5,604 bases of DNA from Caldilineaceae bacterium (GCA_012032975.1 JAAUPU010000252.1:1-5604); one strand, 5' to 3'; shown: positions 1 to 5,392, counted from the stretch's first letter. Translations and numbers: made by a program. Notes: a model not told the origin generated them from the sequence alone.

Positions 1-84
1 GCTCTCCCCCGACGAGCCACACGCTGTGACCACCAGCATGGCGATCAACAGACTACTAAGTATCAACAGAACTTTACGACTCAT
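1..84 (-). CDS. Secreted lipoprotein, N-terminus only; probable ABC-transporter substrate-binding protein
   Basis: The reverse strand reads ATG at 84-82 and stays open to the window edge for 28 codons. The peptide starts MSRKVLL, continues through a hydrophobic stretch (residues 5-19), and ends in LVVTAC-GSSGES. This is a textbook type II signal peptide: positive n-region, hydrophobic core, lipobox V-T-A-C with the acylated Cys at residue 22, then a small/Ser-Gly linker. A strong Shine-Dalgarno sequence (AAGGAGA, complement of 92-98) lies 7 nt before the ATG, which fixes the start. The mature protein should be anchored to the outer face of the membrane. Only the leader is visible, so the function is inferred: divergence from a LacI-family regulator is the usual arrangement for sugar ABC transporter binding proteins. 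Lipoprotein is near certain; substrate-binding protein is likely but unproven. Confidence 0.8.
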   Translation of the reverse strand, partial: MSRKVLLILSSLLIAMLVVTACGSSGES

Positions 85-178
85 AGATTGTTCTCCTTTT
101 CAACTAAGAACTTGACTACAAATTTGAACCGCACAATAACAGAGTCAGATGACCAGAGAAGCACGCGATACGCCTATC

Positions 179-326
179 TTGCATCAGCATCTGAGGACAA
201 CCGATATGAAGCTTGCTGTCGTAGAACTTGCCAGCCGTTCACGAACATGGCTTGGGTCTGCACTTGTTTTACACTGGGGCGCGGAGATTATGCAAAATAT
301 TACATTTATTGTATCATGTGATGCAA
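179..326. promoter_or_regulatory. Three TTGCAT cores, candidate operator sites
   Basis: ATGCAA occurs at 290-295 and 321-326 in the same orientation, 31 bp apart (about three helical turns). The wider match is T-x-ATGCAA-x-A. The two copies flank the -10 and start site of the lipoprotein promoter. A third copy, TTGCAT, lies in the opposite orientation at 179-184 in the leader. By eye I found only one further copy in the rest of the window (3113-3118, inside coding sequence), so the region is enriched. The LacI-family protein next door has the same recognition-helix core (STATVSRAL) as E. coli CytR, which binds GTTGCATT-like octamers at variable spacing. Assignment as its operator is inference. 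Confidence 0.4.
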
Positions 327-336
327 GACATGTCAA
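308..336 (-). promoter_or_regulatory. Sigma70-type promoter for the lipoprotein gene
   Basis: On the minus strand TTGACA (complement of 331-336) is followed after exactly 17 bases by TACAAT (complement of 308-313). That is a perfect -35 and a five-of-six -10 at ideal spacing. Transcription would start near 301 and give a leader of roughly 215 nt before the lipoprotein ATG at 84. The -35 overlaps a perfect 8-bp palindrome GACATGTC (327-334), and the promoter is bracketed by two ATGCAA elements (290-295, 321-326). A repressor bound there would block polymerase. Confidence 0.8.
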
Positions 337-433
337 CACCAGGTGAAAAAGTTGAAAGATAGAACTTTGGTTCATCCACCGCTTGCAGCCCTCTGACAGA
401 CAACCAGGTGGAATCCTTTCCCTCTCCCTGAAT

Positions 434-450
434 GCTCAATGAGTCTCATT
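434..450. promoter_or_regulatory. Palindromic element upstream of the LacI gene
   Basis: AATGAG-T-CTCATT (438-450) is a perfect 6+1+6 inverted repeat. It overlaps a second small one, CTCA-A-TGAG (435-443). The overlapping string GCTCAA-TGAGTC (434-445) matches the two ends of the palindrome downstream of the LacI gene (1655-1671), which has CGCGT inserted in the middle. It may be a regulator site. The odd-centred geometry is not typical for a LacI-family operator, so confidence is low. Confidence 0.25.
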
Positions 451-523
451 CCTGGATCTGTCCGCAGATTTGGCCCGCGACCGAAGCCGTATGTGCAATT
501 CCATCACGCGTTTGATTCTGTAA

Positions 524-544
524 CGGGGTGACCTGAACACCCCG
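524..544. promoter_or_regulatory. 7-bp inverted repeat / hairpin before the LacI gene
   Basis: CGGGGTG (524-530) and CACCCCG (538-544) are perfect inverted repeats around a 7-nt loop, ending 47 bases before the LacI ATG. In RNA this is a stable GC-rich stem-loop. It is not followed by a U-tract, so it does not look like an intrinsic terminator. It could be a 21-bp operator or a structured leader element. Confidence 0.35.
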
Positions 545-591
545 GCGGCATCAAGCGTATCTTCGTCCAGACCATAGACTGTGATCACCCT

Positions 592-1605
592 ATGCCGGCA
601 ACCATCGAAGATGTCGCTCTAGAGGCGGGCGTCTCTACCGCCACCGTGAGCCGCGCCTTGCGCGGTCTGCCCAATGTAGCCCCTTCCACACGGGCGCTCA
701 TCATTCACGTGGCCGAACAGCTTGAGTACCATGTCAGTCCACATCTCTCCCGCCATCTATTGGGGCGAAAGAACATCGGCATCGTCATGCCGTTGGTGGA
801 CCAATGGTTCTTTAGCAAGGTGGCCTCAATAGCTGAAATCCAGTTGATGACCGCTGGCTGCGACGTCGCTCGGTACAGTATTTACAGCCTGAACTCCCAG
901 CGTCGAATTCTCAAGCACTTGACATCCAGCAAGATGGTGGATGGCCTTATTCTTTCGACCCTGGCCCTTTCGGACGAAGATACGGAGATGTTACAAGGCG
1001 CCGCGATCCCTGTGGTAACCATCGAGACTGAGACCTCCATCTTCCCAAGCATCTCGATTGACAACGTAGCGGCCGCCGAGCTGGGTACCCGCTATCTGAT
1101 CAACTTAGGCCACCGACGCATCGCGCTCATCGAGGGTCTTGACGACGATCCATTGCTCTATTCAATTCCCGAACAACGACGTCGCGGCTATGTCCAGGCG
1201 CTCGAAAAGCATGAGATAGAATATCGGCCTGAGTTTGAGGTGGCAGGCAACTATTCCTATGCAGGTGGCGCCGAGGCGATGAAGCAACTCTTTTCGCTGC
1301 CACGGCCACCTACCGCAGTCTTCGCGCTGTCAGACGAGATGGCGATTGGCGCGCTCAAGACGATCCGCGACACAAATTTGCGCGTACCTGAAGATATTTC
1401 GGTGATCGGTTTTGATGACAACGATGTTGCAGAGTATGTCGGGCTGACCACCATCCGCCAGCCGGTAGCCGAATATGGCGAACTTGCCGCCGGGCTCATA
1501 CTTCAAATGTTGTCTAGATCTGAGGGAGATACAACCGAGAGTGTGCGCCGTCCCATGACCCTGGTTTTGCGGGCCACATCAGGTCCATGCGCCGAGGGAC
1601 GTTAG
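592..1605 (+). CDS. LacI/GalR-family transcriptional regulator
   Basis: A complete 337-residue repressor, the normal family length. Residues 4-25 form the helix-turn-helix (TIEDVALEAGVSTATVSRAL), then a hinge at about 46-58, then a periplasmic-binding-protein-like effector domain from about 61 (start IGIVMP). Family landmarks in that domain are D157-N158 in SIDN, LGHRRIA (172-178), R198-G199-Y200, PPTAVFALSDEMAIGAL (239-255) with D248, VPEDISVIGFDD (265-276) with D275, and TTIRQP (286-291). R198, D248 and D275 sit where other members contact their ligand. The end TLVLRAT is also typical. The start at 592 is chosen because MPATIEDVA matches the usual family N-terminus; no Shine-Dalgarno precedes it. 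The recognition helix equals that of CytR; the ligand cannot be read. Probable role: control of the divergent lipoprotein/transporter operon, possibly its own gene and the nearby glycosidase. Confidence 0.95.
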   Translation: MPATIEDVALEAGVSTATVSRALRGLPNVAPSTRALIIHVAEQLEYHVSPHLSRHLLGRKNIGIVMPLVDQWFFSKVASIAEIQLMTAGCDVARYSIYSLNSQRRILKHLTSSKMVDGLILSTLALSDEDTEMLQGAAIPVVTIETETSIFPSISIDNVAAAELGTRYLINLGHRRIALIEGLDDDPLLYSIPEQRRRGYVQALEKHEIEYRPEFEVAGNYSYAGGAEAMKQLFSLPRPPTAVFALSDEMAIGALKTIRDTNLRVPEDISVIGFDDNDVAEYVGLTTIRQPVAEYGELAAGLILQMLSRSEGDTTESVRRPMTLVLRATSGPCAEGR

Positions 1606-1655
1606 GGATAGCTGGCCCGGTTTGTGGCATCGGAAAAGCGCTCGACACAGCGTTG

Positions 1656-1669
1656 CTCAACGCGTTGAG
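1656..1669. promoter_or_regulatory. Perfect 14-bp palindrome with central CG, candidate LacI-type operator
   Basis: CTCAACGCGTTGAG is a perfect palindrome centred on CG, the geometry of many LacI-family operators. It lies in the gap between the convergent LacI gene and the minus-strand glycosidase gene, an unusual place for an operator. Two direct copies of TCGGAAAA (1630-1637 and 1670-1677) flank it. Overlapping it is a second stem, GCGTTG-CT-CAACGC (1650-1663). There is no T-tract, so it is a poor intrinsic terminator on either strand. Confidence 0.4.
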
Positions 1670-1696
1670 TCGGAAAACTACCCAGGTCTGCTTCCA

Positions 1697-2248
1697 TCAG
1701 GAGTCGATATCCTCTTCTGCAAAAGCTTCGTCCGTTGACCCACCCGCGTGAGGCGGTCCAAACATCTCGACCAATTCATCCAACGTCAGCCACATGATGC
1801 GAGCGCCCGCATTGCGCAGATCCTGTTCTAGCTGTCGGCGCTTGCTTTCAGGCTCGCCCACGATGGTCACTTGATTGGCCTGGCGCGCCGCGGCCAAATC
1901 CTGCCCAACTGTGGGCTGCTCCAGTTCGATGAAGCGCAACAATGCCATCACCTGCGCGGGGCTTTGGGCGCCCGAGCCGATGAGCAGATAATGGCTGGAT
2001 TCATCCTCTAGGCGTTCAACCCGAGCATCAACAGCGTCTTGTTCGCCGCTCTCTGAGCCGCTCTCTGCGCCAACCGCTAGCTCTGTATCAAGAGAGTCAT
2101 CGACCTCGGTCGGCGTCTCTGCTGCGGATAGAATGGCCGGAATGATCTGCGGTTGAGTTGTGGCCGGCGCGACCTCCTCCGCGATGGGTTCGTCGTCAAA
2201 TGCCGATACAGGCTCGTCATCGCCGAACAGCGCGTCCGTCACTGACAA
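1697..2248 (-). CDS. C-terminal fragment: acidic linker and small alpha/beta domain of unknown function
   Basis: The frame has 183 codons from a TTG at 2248 with no Shine-Dalgarno, so it is most likely the tail of the large protein and not a separate gene. Residues 1-84 are low-complexity and acidic (FGDDEPVSAFDDEP, ESGSESGEQD). Residues 87-154 form a compact domain: HYLLIGSG, then a helix (AQVMALLRFIEL), QPTVGQDLAAARQANQVTIVG, a charged helix (ESKRRQLEQDLRNAGA) and RIMWLTL. The strand-helix pattern with VTIVG followed by a helix and a GA-hydrophobic strand resembles a small Rossmann-like or cell-wall-binding-type-2-like fold, but I cannot name the family. A second acidic tail (TDEAFAEEDIDS) ends the protein. 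TGA is at 1697-1699. Confidence 0.6.
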   Translation of the reverse strand: MSVTDALFGDDEPVSAFDDEPIAEEVAPATTQPQIIPAILSAAETPTEVDDSLDTELAVGAESGSESGEQDAVDARVERLEDESSHYLLIGSGAQSPAQVMALLRFIELEQPTVGQDLAAARQANQVTIVGEPESKRRQLEQDLRNAGARIMWLTLDELVEMFGPPHAGGSTDEAFAEEDIDS

Positions 2249-2256
2249 CGCCGACG

Positions 2257-2371
2257 ATCAGCCTCTCCGGCACAGGACCCATCAGAATCCGCCGCCACGA
2301 TCTCGTCGCTTCTGATCGGTGTACCATCGCTGCCCAGTGTCAGAGGGGTGGGCGAATCCGTCAAATTGCTG
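2257..2371 (-). other. Linker segment of the same protein in a third frame
   Basis: Between the TGA at 2361-2363 and the start of the last open frame, the coding reading moves to another frame: SNLTDSPTPLTLGSDG, then DEIVAADSDGSCAGEAD. It is rich in Ser, Thr, Asp and Gly, like a flexible linker, and blends into the acidic stretch that follows in the next frame. One missing base near 2256-2259 (after GCTGAT) joins them. The segment is weak as evidence on its own because linkers have little sequence signature. Confidence 0.45.
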
Positions 2372-3572
2372 GGGAGCTGCTGACGGTGTACGCTTGCGCG
2401 CCGTTTTCGAGCAGCGGGCGCACCATATGCGATGCGCTCGCCACGGCCTGCTTGCGAAAGTCGATCCAGACCACCTCCAGACCGGTCAACTCCACATCCG
2501 TCCACACGCCCAAACCCTCCGGTTCGACCATGTAGACGCCCGGTTCCAGTGGGCTAAATTCCAGCGCAAAATCGCCATACTCGGGCTTGCTGCCGGTGCG
2601 CCGCGACATACCTTTCCAGTCATCCTTCCAGATGTGAACAGGTAGATCGCGCTGCCCCTCCACCTCGACGCGCACCACGCTATAGCCTGGCATCTCGCCG
2701 GCCAGGCTGACTTTTGCCTTCCAAGTCGTCAGCATAGGCGAGAAGATCACCTCCCAGCCGTTGCGTCCATCGACGGCCAGGTTTTCCAGCTGATATCCGC
2801 CTTCGACCTCAAGCGTGTAGGCGCCCGCCGGCAGCGCTTCGAAGCGAAAGCCGTCATCCATGCCAACGATCTGCGCTTGTTCATTTCCGGCCACGTCAAG
2901 GAGCCTTGCCATGCGCCCGGCAGAGGCAGGAGCGATGCCGGTGACACAGCTGATGCCCTGGGAATCTTCGATGTTGTCGCTCTCCGACAACGTCGGCAAC
3001 ACCAGTTCGAGGGCGACACAGTTGGCCCCATCCAGCGCGATGTCCGAACGGCTGGCCACCTCCTCGCGACCGACCACACCCACGCTGTAAAGACCCGGAC
3101 CCAGTTCCTCGAATGCAAACGCACCGGCGGCATCGACCGTCACCTCGCGGCGCTGAGCTTGGTCGTCGAGGAGCGCAACCTGAGGCGCCCTGCCCTGGCC
3201 CAGCCCGCCGACTACATGACCGCTGATGGCGGAATGGTGGCTCTGGGCTGTGCTCTCCAGATTGGTGTGGACAAATTTGATCCACTGAACGGTCTTGGTG
3301 TCCACCCGCGCACGCGCCTCCAATGGCGCGCGATTGCCACTGCTGTCAAGGACTCCATCGACCGAGACGACATAGTGACCGGCTTCCAGGGGCGTGATCT
3401 CGCAGCCAAACTCCGCCCAGATCGGGCGCGCTGCCGGTGAGCGCTGGCTCGCTGTTCCATTCGACCGCTGTGGGCCTGCACCATCGCGCCCCGTTGACCC
3501 TCCACCGAACAGAGGATCGCACCGATCCCTTTGCTGTCTCGCGGGTCTCGACCCGTATATCCCAGCCGCCAC
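2361..3572 (-). CDS. Second middle fragment: four beta-sandwich modules
   Basis: The open frame has 403 codons from a GTG at 3572, but the first ~52 codons are out of frame; genuine sequence starts near 3415 (AEFGCEITPLEAGHY). Modules by residue: the end of a module at 54-74, a linker to about 112, then 114-193 (ISGHVVGGLGQG, AGAFAFEELGPGLYSVGVVG), 209-279 (DDGFRFEALPAGAYTLEVEG, LAVDGRNGWEVIF) and 282-376 (VVRVEVEGQRDL, TGSKPEYGDFALEFSPLEPG, WIDFRKQ). The last module is clearly homologous to the frameshifted one at about 3573-3351. The frame ends at TGA 2361-2363. Restoring one C in the run at 2371-2374 continues the protein as SSSPSNLTDSP. There is no ribosome binding site appropriate for an independent gene. 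Confidence 0.65.
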   Translation of the reverse strand: MAAGIYGSRPARQQRDRCDPLFGGGSTGRDGAGPQRSNGTASQRSPAARPIWAEFGCEITPLEAGHYVVSVDGVLDSSGNRAPLEARARVDTKTVQWIKFVHTNLESTAQSHHSAISGHVVGGLGQGRAPQVALLDDQAQRREVTVDAAGAFAFEELGPGLYSVGVVGREEVASRSDIALDGANCVALELVLPTLSESDNIEDSQGISCVTGIAPASAGRMARLLDVAGNEQAQIVGMDDGFRFEALPAGAYTLEVEGGYQLENLAVDGRNGWEVIFSPMLTTWKAKVSLAGEMPGYSVVRVEVEGQRDLPVHIWKDDWKGMSRRTGSKPEYGDFALEFSPLEPGVYMVEPEGLGVWTDVELTGLEVVWIDFRKQAVASASHMVRPLLENGAQAYTVSSSPAI

Positions 3573-3574
3573 AG

Positions 3575-4183
3575 CTAATTGACCTCGCGCGTGATGACGC
3601 CGTCCAGGGTCAAGCCGTCGATGCGGCTGCCCTGGCCCTGGACGCGGATGTTATAGGTGCCGAGGGGCAGGTCTACGAACCGGAAGCGCCCCGTGTCGCG
3701 CACCATGGTCACCCACTCTTCGCCATCTTCGCCGCGCAAAAGCACGACGACTGCGCCGGCGCCGCCAGCTACATTGCCCGAGATGACGCTCTTGCTGGCC
3801 ATGCTGTCCACTTCGGAAAAGTCCAGGTTGAGTAGCATCTCATCCTGATCTGGAGATAGCTCCACCGGTTGGGTGAAGGTGCTGTTCTCGGCGCGGAGCA
3901 GATAATGGCCCGGCAGCAGATCTGGCATCACAAATCGGCTGTTGATGTCCAGCGATGCGCGGGCACATTCCGTGCCATTCTTCTCCAGGGTCAGCACCCG
4001 CCGCGATCCAGCGTTGGCCACGGTGCCGCGCAACACGATGCGTGCGCCGATCCTTCCGCCGGCCTGCCACCTGCGGACCACCTTGGGTTCCGCTTTGAGA
4101 GCGCGCACAATGGGCAATGTTCGGCCTGGCCAGCGTTGGCTGTACCAGGCATGGCTCTCCCACCAGTCGCTGGCGCTGTCCAA
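3575..4183 (-). CDS. Middle fragment: end of the barrel domain plus two beta-sandwich modules
   Basis: This 202-codon frame continues the glycosidase-like protein after the indel near 4240. In the same frame, upstream of its first Met, the sequence reads [20 protein letters not shown], clearly the continuation of the barrel. Residues 1-39 ([20 protein letters not shown]) close the barrel. Two modules follow. Residues 46-122 contain [18 protein letters not shown] and LLPGHYLL. Residues 131-202 contain [37 protein letters not shown] and LDGV. The G-x-V, G-x-F-x-F-x-x-L-x-x-G-x-Y pattern is that of carboxypeptidase-regulatory-like/prealbumin-like modules, which serve as structural or carbohydrate-binding spacers. 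The frame ends at TAG 3575-3577. Removing one base of AATT there continues the protein as [10 protein letters not shown]. Confidence 0.65.
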   Translation of the reverse strand: MDSASDWWESHAWYSQRWPGRTLPIVRALKAEPKVVRRWQAGGRIGARIVLRGTVANAGSRRVLTLEKNGTECARASLDINSRFVMPDLLPGHYLLRAENSTFTQPVELSPDQDEMLLNLDFSEVDSMASKSVISGNVAGGAGAVVVLLRGEDGEEWVTMVRDTGRFRFVDLPLGTYNIRVQGQGSRIDGLTLDGVITREVN

Positions 4184-5178
4184 CAGACCGTTTGCCAGCA
4201 GCCAGAAACCGGTGCAGAAATAGTAGTCGGGCGCCTGTCGAAACGCTGGCTGGCGCCCATCATGATGCGGCAGGCCTCCAGCGTCTGGGCCATATGCAGA
4301 TCCGGCGTGGTGGCTGGATAGCGTGGGTCGATGTCCTCGCCGACCAGATAACCATTTTCCGTGGAGAGGATCGGGATACTGTGGCCGAGGTGGCGACGGT
4401 TGCGCGCGTCGAAATACTCATAGGCCAGCCAGCCGACCGCGTCATCCATCACAGTGGCGCCGGGGTTGCTGCGGTCGATGCGCAGACGGTTGACCTCGGC
4501 CAGCGTGCGCCCACGCCAGCCATCTTCTCCCCAAGGCTCTGCCGCAATCGTGCGATAGAAACGTTCGGTGAACGCGGCCCCCTCTTGGTTGCCGATGTCG
4601 TACGGATAGTCCAGCGGTCGGTTACGAGAGTAGTTGTGGATCGCCTGCCAAACCGGTCCGTTGAAGAGGTCGCGTCGCCCTCTGGCCACAATGCGGCCGA
4701 CCAGATCCCAGCGGCAGCCGGGCGAGAGCGCGGGCACGGCAGGCATTCCGCCGCGCTCCAAAATGCTCTCCATGTTGGCGATGGTGTTGTCCACGACCAG
4801 GTCGATGCCGTTGGCCGGCACGCGGCCGCCCTTCCATTCAGAGTCCAGGTTGGGTTCGCTGTTGAACTCGAAATAGCGCACGCCGGCGCGGATGAAGGCG
4901 TCCAGTTGGACGATATCCTTGACGCTGAGGGTGCTGGGGTTGGGGCTGGGGTGATAGATGCGCACGATCGGCATGATGCCTTCGGAGAGCAGCAACTCGG
5001 AGAAGTCGATAGCGCCGTCATGGTTGAAGACCTTGACCCATTTGACGCCCAATGCCTTCATCTCGGGCAGCCAGAAGTCGCGAATCTTGCCCAAACCCAC
5101 CGCAGACGCATAGCCAACCACCCAGTGCATGCCAATGCCTGTGTCGTTTGCCGGTCGCGGATACTCGTGCAGTTCCAT
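3991..5178 (-). CDS. N-terminal fragment: clan GH-A-like glycoside hydrolase domain
   Basis: The open frame is 395 codons, but only residues 1-313 (5178 to about 4240) are genuine; after that it is out of frame (Cys/Ala-rich nonsense). The genuine part reads as a TIM barrel: [10 protein letters not shown] (14-23), [10 protein letters not shown] (42-51), IMPIVRIY (68-75), [10 protein letters not shown] (101-110), VWQAIHNYS (176-184) and [10 protein letters not shown] (268-277). By analogy to GH5/GH39-type clan A enzymes, E108 would be the acid/base and E274 the nucleophile, with H181 near the active site. The residue just before E108 is Ser107, where clan A enzymes nearly always have Asn. There is no signal peptide, so a cytoplasmic location or non-classical export must be assumed. 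Family number and substrate cannot be assigned. Confidence 0.7.
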   Translation of the reverse strand: MELHEYPRPANDTGIGMHWVVGYASAVGLGKIRDFWLPEMKALGVKWVKVFNHDGAIDFSELLLSEGIMPIVRIYHPSPNPSTLSVKDIVQLDAFIRAGVRYFEFNSEPNLDSEWKGGRVPANGIDLVVDNTIANMESILERGGMPAVPALSPGCRWDLVGRIVARGRRDLFNGPVWQAIHNYSRNRPLDYPYDIGNQEGAAFTERFYRTIAAEPWGEDGWRGRTLAEVNRLRIDRSNPGATVMDDAVGWLAYEYFDARNRRHLGHSIPILSTENGYLVGEDIDPRYPATTPDLHMAQTLEACRIMMGASQRFDRRPTTISAPVSGCWQTVCWTAPATGGRAMPGTANAGQAEHCPLCALSKRNPRWSAGGRPAEGSAHASCCAAPWPTLDRGGC

Positions 5179-5257
5179 CTACCTGTCAATTCCCCATGAA
5201 TGGCCAAATCCTGGCGCATTGCACTGATTCTATCGCTGCACTGCAAAAAGGCGTTCA

Positions 5258-5337
5258 ACCACGAATCCCAGAATGGACACGAATTTCTTCTCTGTGGGCC
5301 GACAAAGCAATTCGTGCTAATTCGTGAAATTCGTGGC
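5258..5337. repeat. Imperfect inverted repeat built from AATTCGTG units
   Basis: AATTCGTG appears three times in a row at 5309-5316, 5319-5326 and 5328-5335. The opposite orientation appears at 5259-5266 (CCACGAAT) and 5277-5285 (ACACGAATT). The left arm 5258-5286 pairs with the right arm 5309-5337 through blocks of about 8, 4 and 8 bp, with a loop of about 22 nt. As RNA it would be a large bulged hairpin, and on the minus strand it falls in the leader of the glycosidase-like gene. The arms resemble an intergenic ATTCGTG repeat that I recall as dispersed in many environmental bacterial genomes; copy number in this genome is unknown. No target-site duplication is visible. Confidence 0.65.
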
Positions 5338-5362
5338 AGAGAAGGCTATTTGCAGCAGAGCC

Positions 5363-5392
5363 ATTATAACGATTTTGGGCCGAGATTGCGAA
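5363..5392 (-). promoter_or_regulatory. Candidate sigma70 promoter for the glycosidase-like gene
   Basis: On the minus strand a perfect TATAAT (complement of 5363-5368) is preceded after 18 bases by TTCGCA (complement of 5387-5392), four of six to the -35 consensus. Transcription would start near 5356, about 180 nt before the ATG at 5178. The AATTCGTG stem-loop would then be in the 5' leader. Confidence 0.5.

Larger units (their letters stand above)
85..591. other. Divergent intergenic regulatory region
   Basis: This 507-base stretch separates the lipoprotein gene from the LacI-family gene. It is more AT-rich than its neighbours between about 280 and 360. Short open frames here have no plausible ribosome binding site and no protein-like composition, so I call no gene. 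It contains a strong minus-strand promoter (308-336), three TTGCAT cores, a 6+1+6 palindrome (438-450) and a 7-bp inverted repeat (524-544). No convincing plus-strand promoter for the LacI gene was found. Confidence 0.75.
1697..5178 (-). pseudogene. Frameshifted gene for a large multi-domain glycosidase-like protein (about 1,160 codons reconstructed)
   Basis: Four open frames and several short segments on this strand join into one protein if seven single-base indels are corrected. They lie near 4240 (base missing), 3577-3578 (extra), 3521-3532 (missing), 3460-3461 (extra), 3413-3418 (extra), 2371-2374 (missing) and 2256-2259 (missing). The corrected length is 3,483 nt, an exact multiple of three. 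Domain order: GH-A-type TIM barrel (DNA 5178 to about 4069), about six beta-sandwich modules (4048 to 2445), linker (about 2440-1995) and C-terminal alpha/beta domain (1990-1787). The ATG at 5178 directly follows an in-frame TAG, so no longer start exists; the Shine-Dalgarno is weak. No signal peptide is visible. I found no nonsense substitution that the indels do not explain, which favours sequence error or very recent decay. The substrate is unknown. Confidence 0.75.

Noticed and set aside
88..375. Short open frames in the divergent intergenic region
   Set aside because: No ribosome binding site, no recognisable composition, and they overlap a strong minus-strand promoter.
1656..1669. Intrinsic terminator between the convergent genes
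   Set aside because: The palindrome has no loop of its own and no T-tract on either side.
1697..2248. C-terminal open frame as an independent gene
   Set aside because: TTG start without Shine-Dalgarno, begins inside an acidic linker, and joins the upstream frame by one base.
2158..2535. 125-codon plus-strand open frame
   Set aside because: Antisense to the linker; composition rich in Arg, Pro, Ser and Thr, typical of out-of-frame GC-rich DNA.
2877..3440. 187-codon plus-strand open frame
   Set aside because: Antisense shadow of the beta modules; no protein-like pattern.
1697..5178. Programmed ribosomal frameshifting
   Set aside because: Seven shifts in both directions with no consistent slippery heptamer; indels or errors are far simpler.
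4117..5199. 360-codon plus-strand open frame
   Set aside because: It is antisense to the glycosidase-like domain, which has recognisable motifs; the plus-strand peptide is a His/Ala/Val-rich shadow without a domain or ribosome binding site.
5258..5337. CRISPR array
   Set aside because: Units are only 8 bp at 9-10 bp steps with no unique spacers; it is a hairpin repeat.
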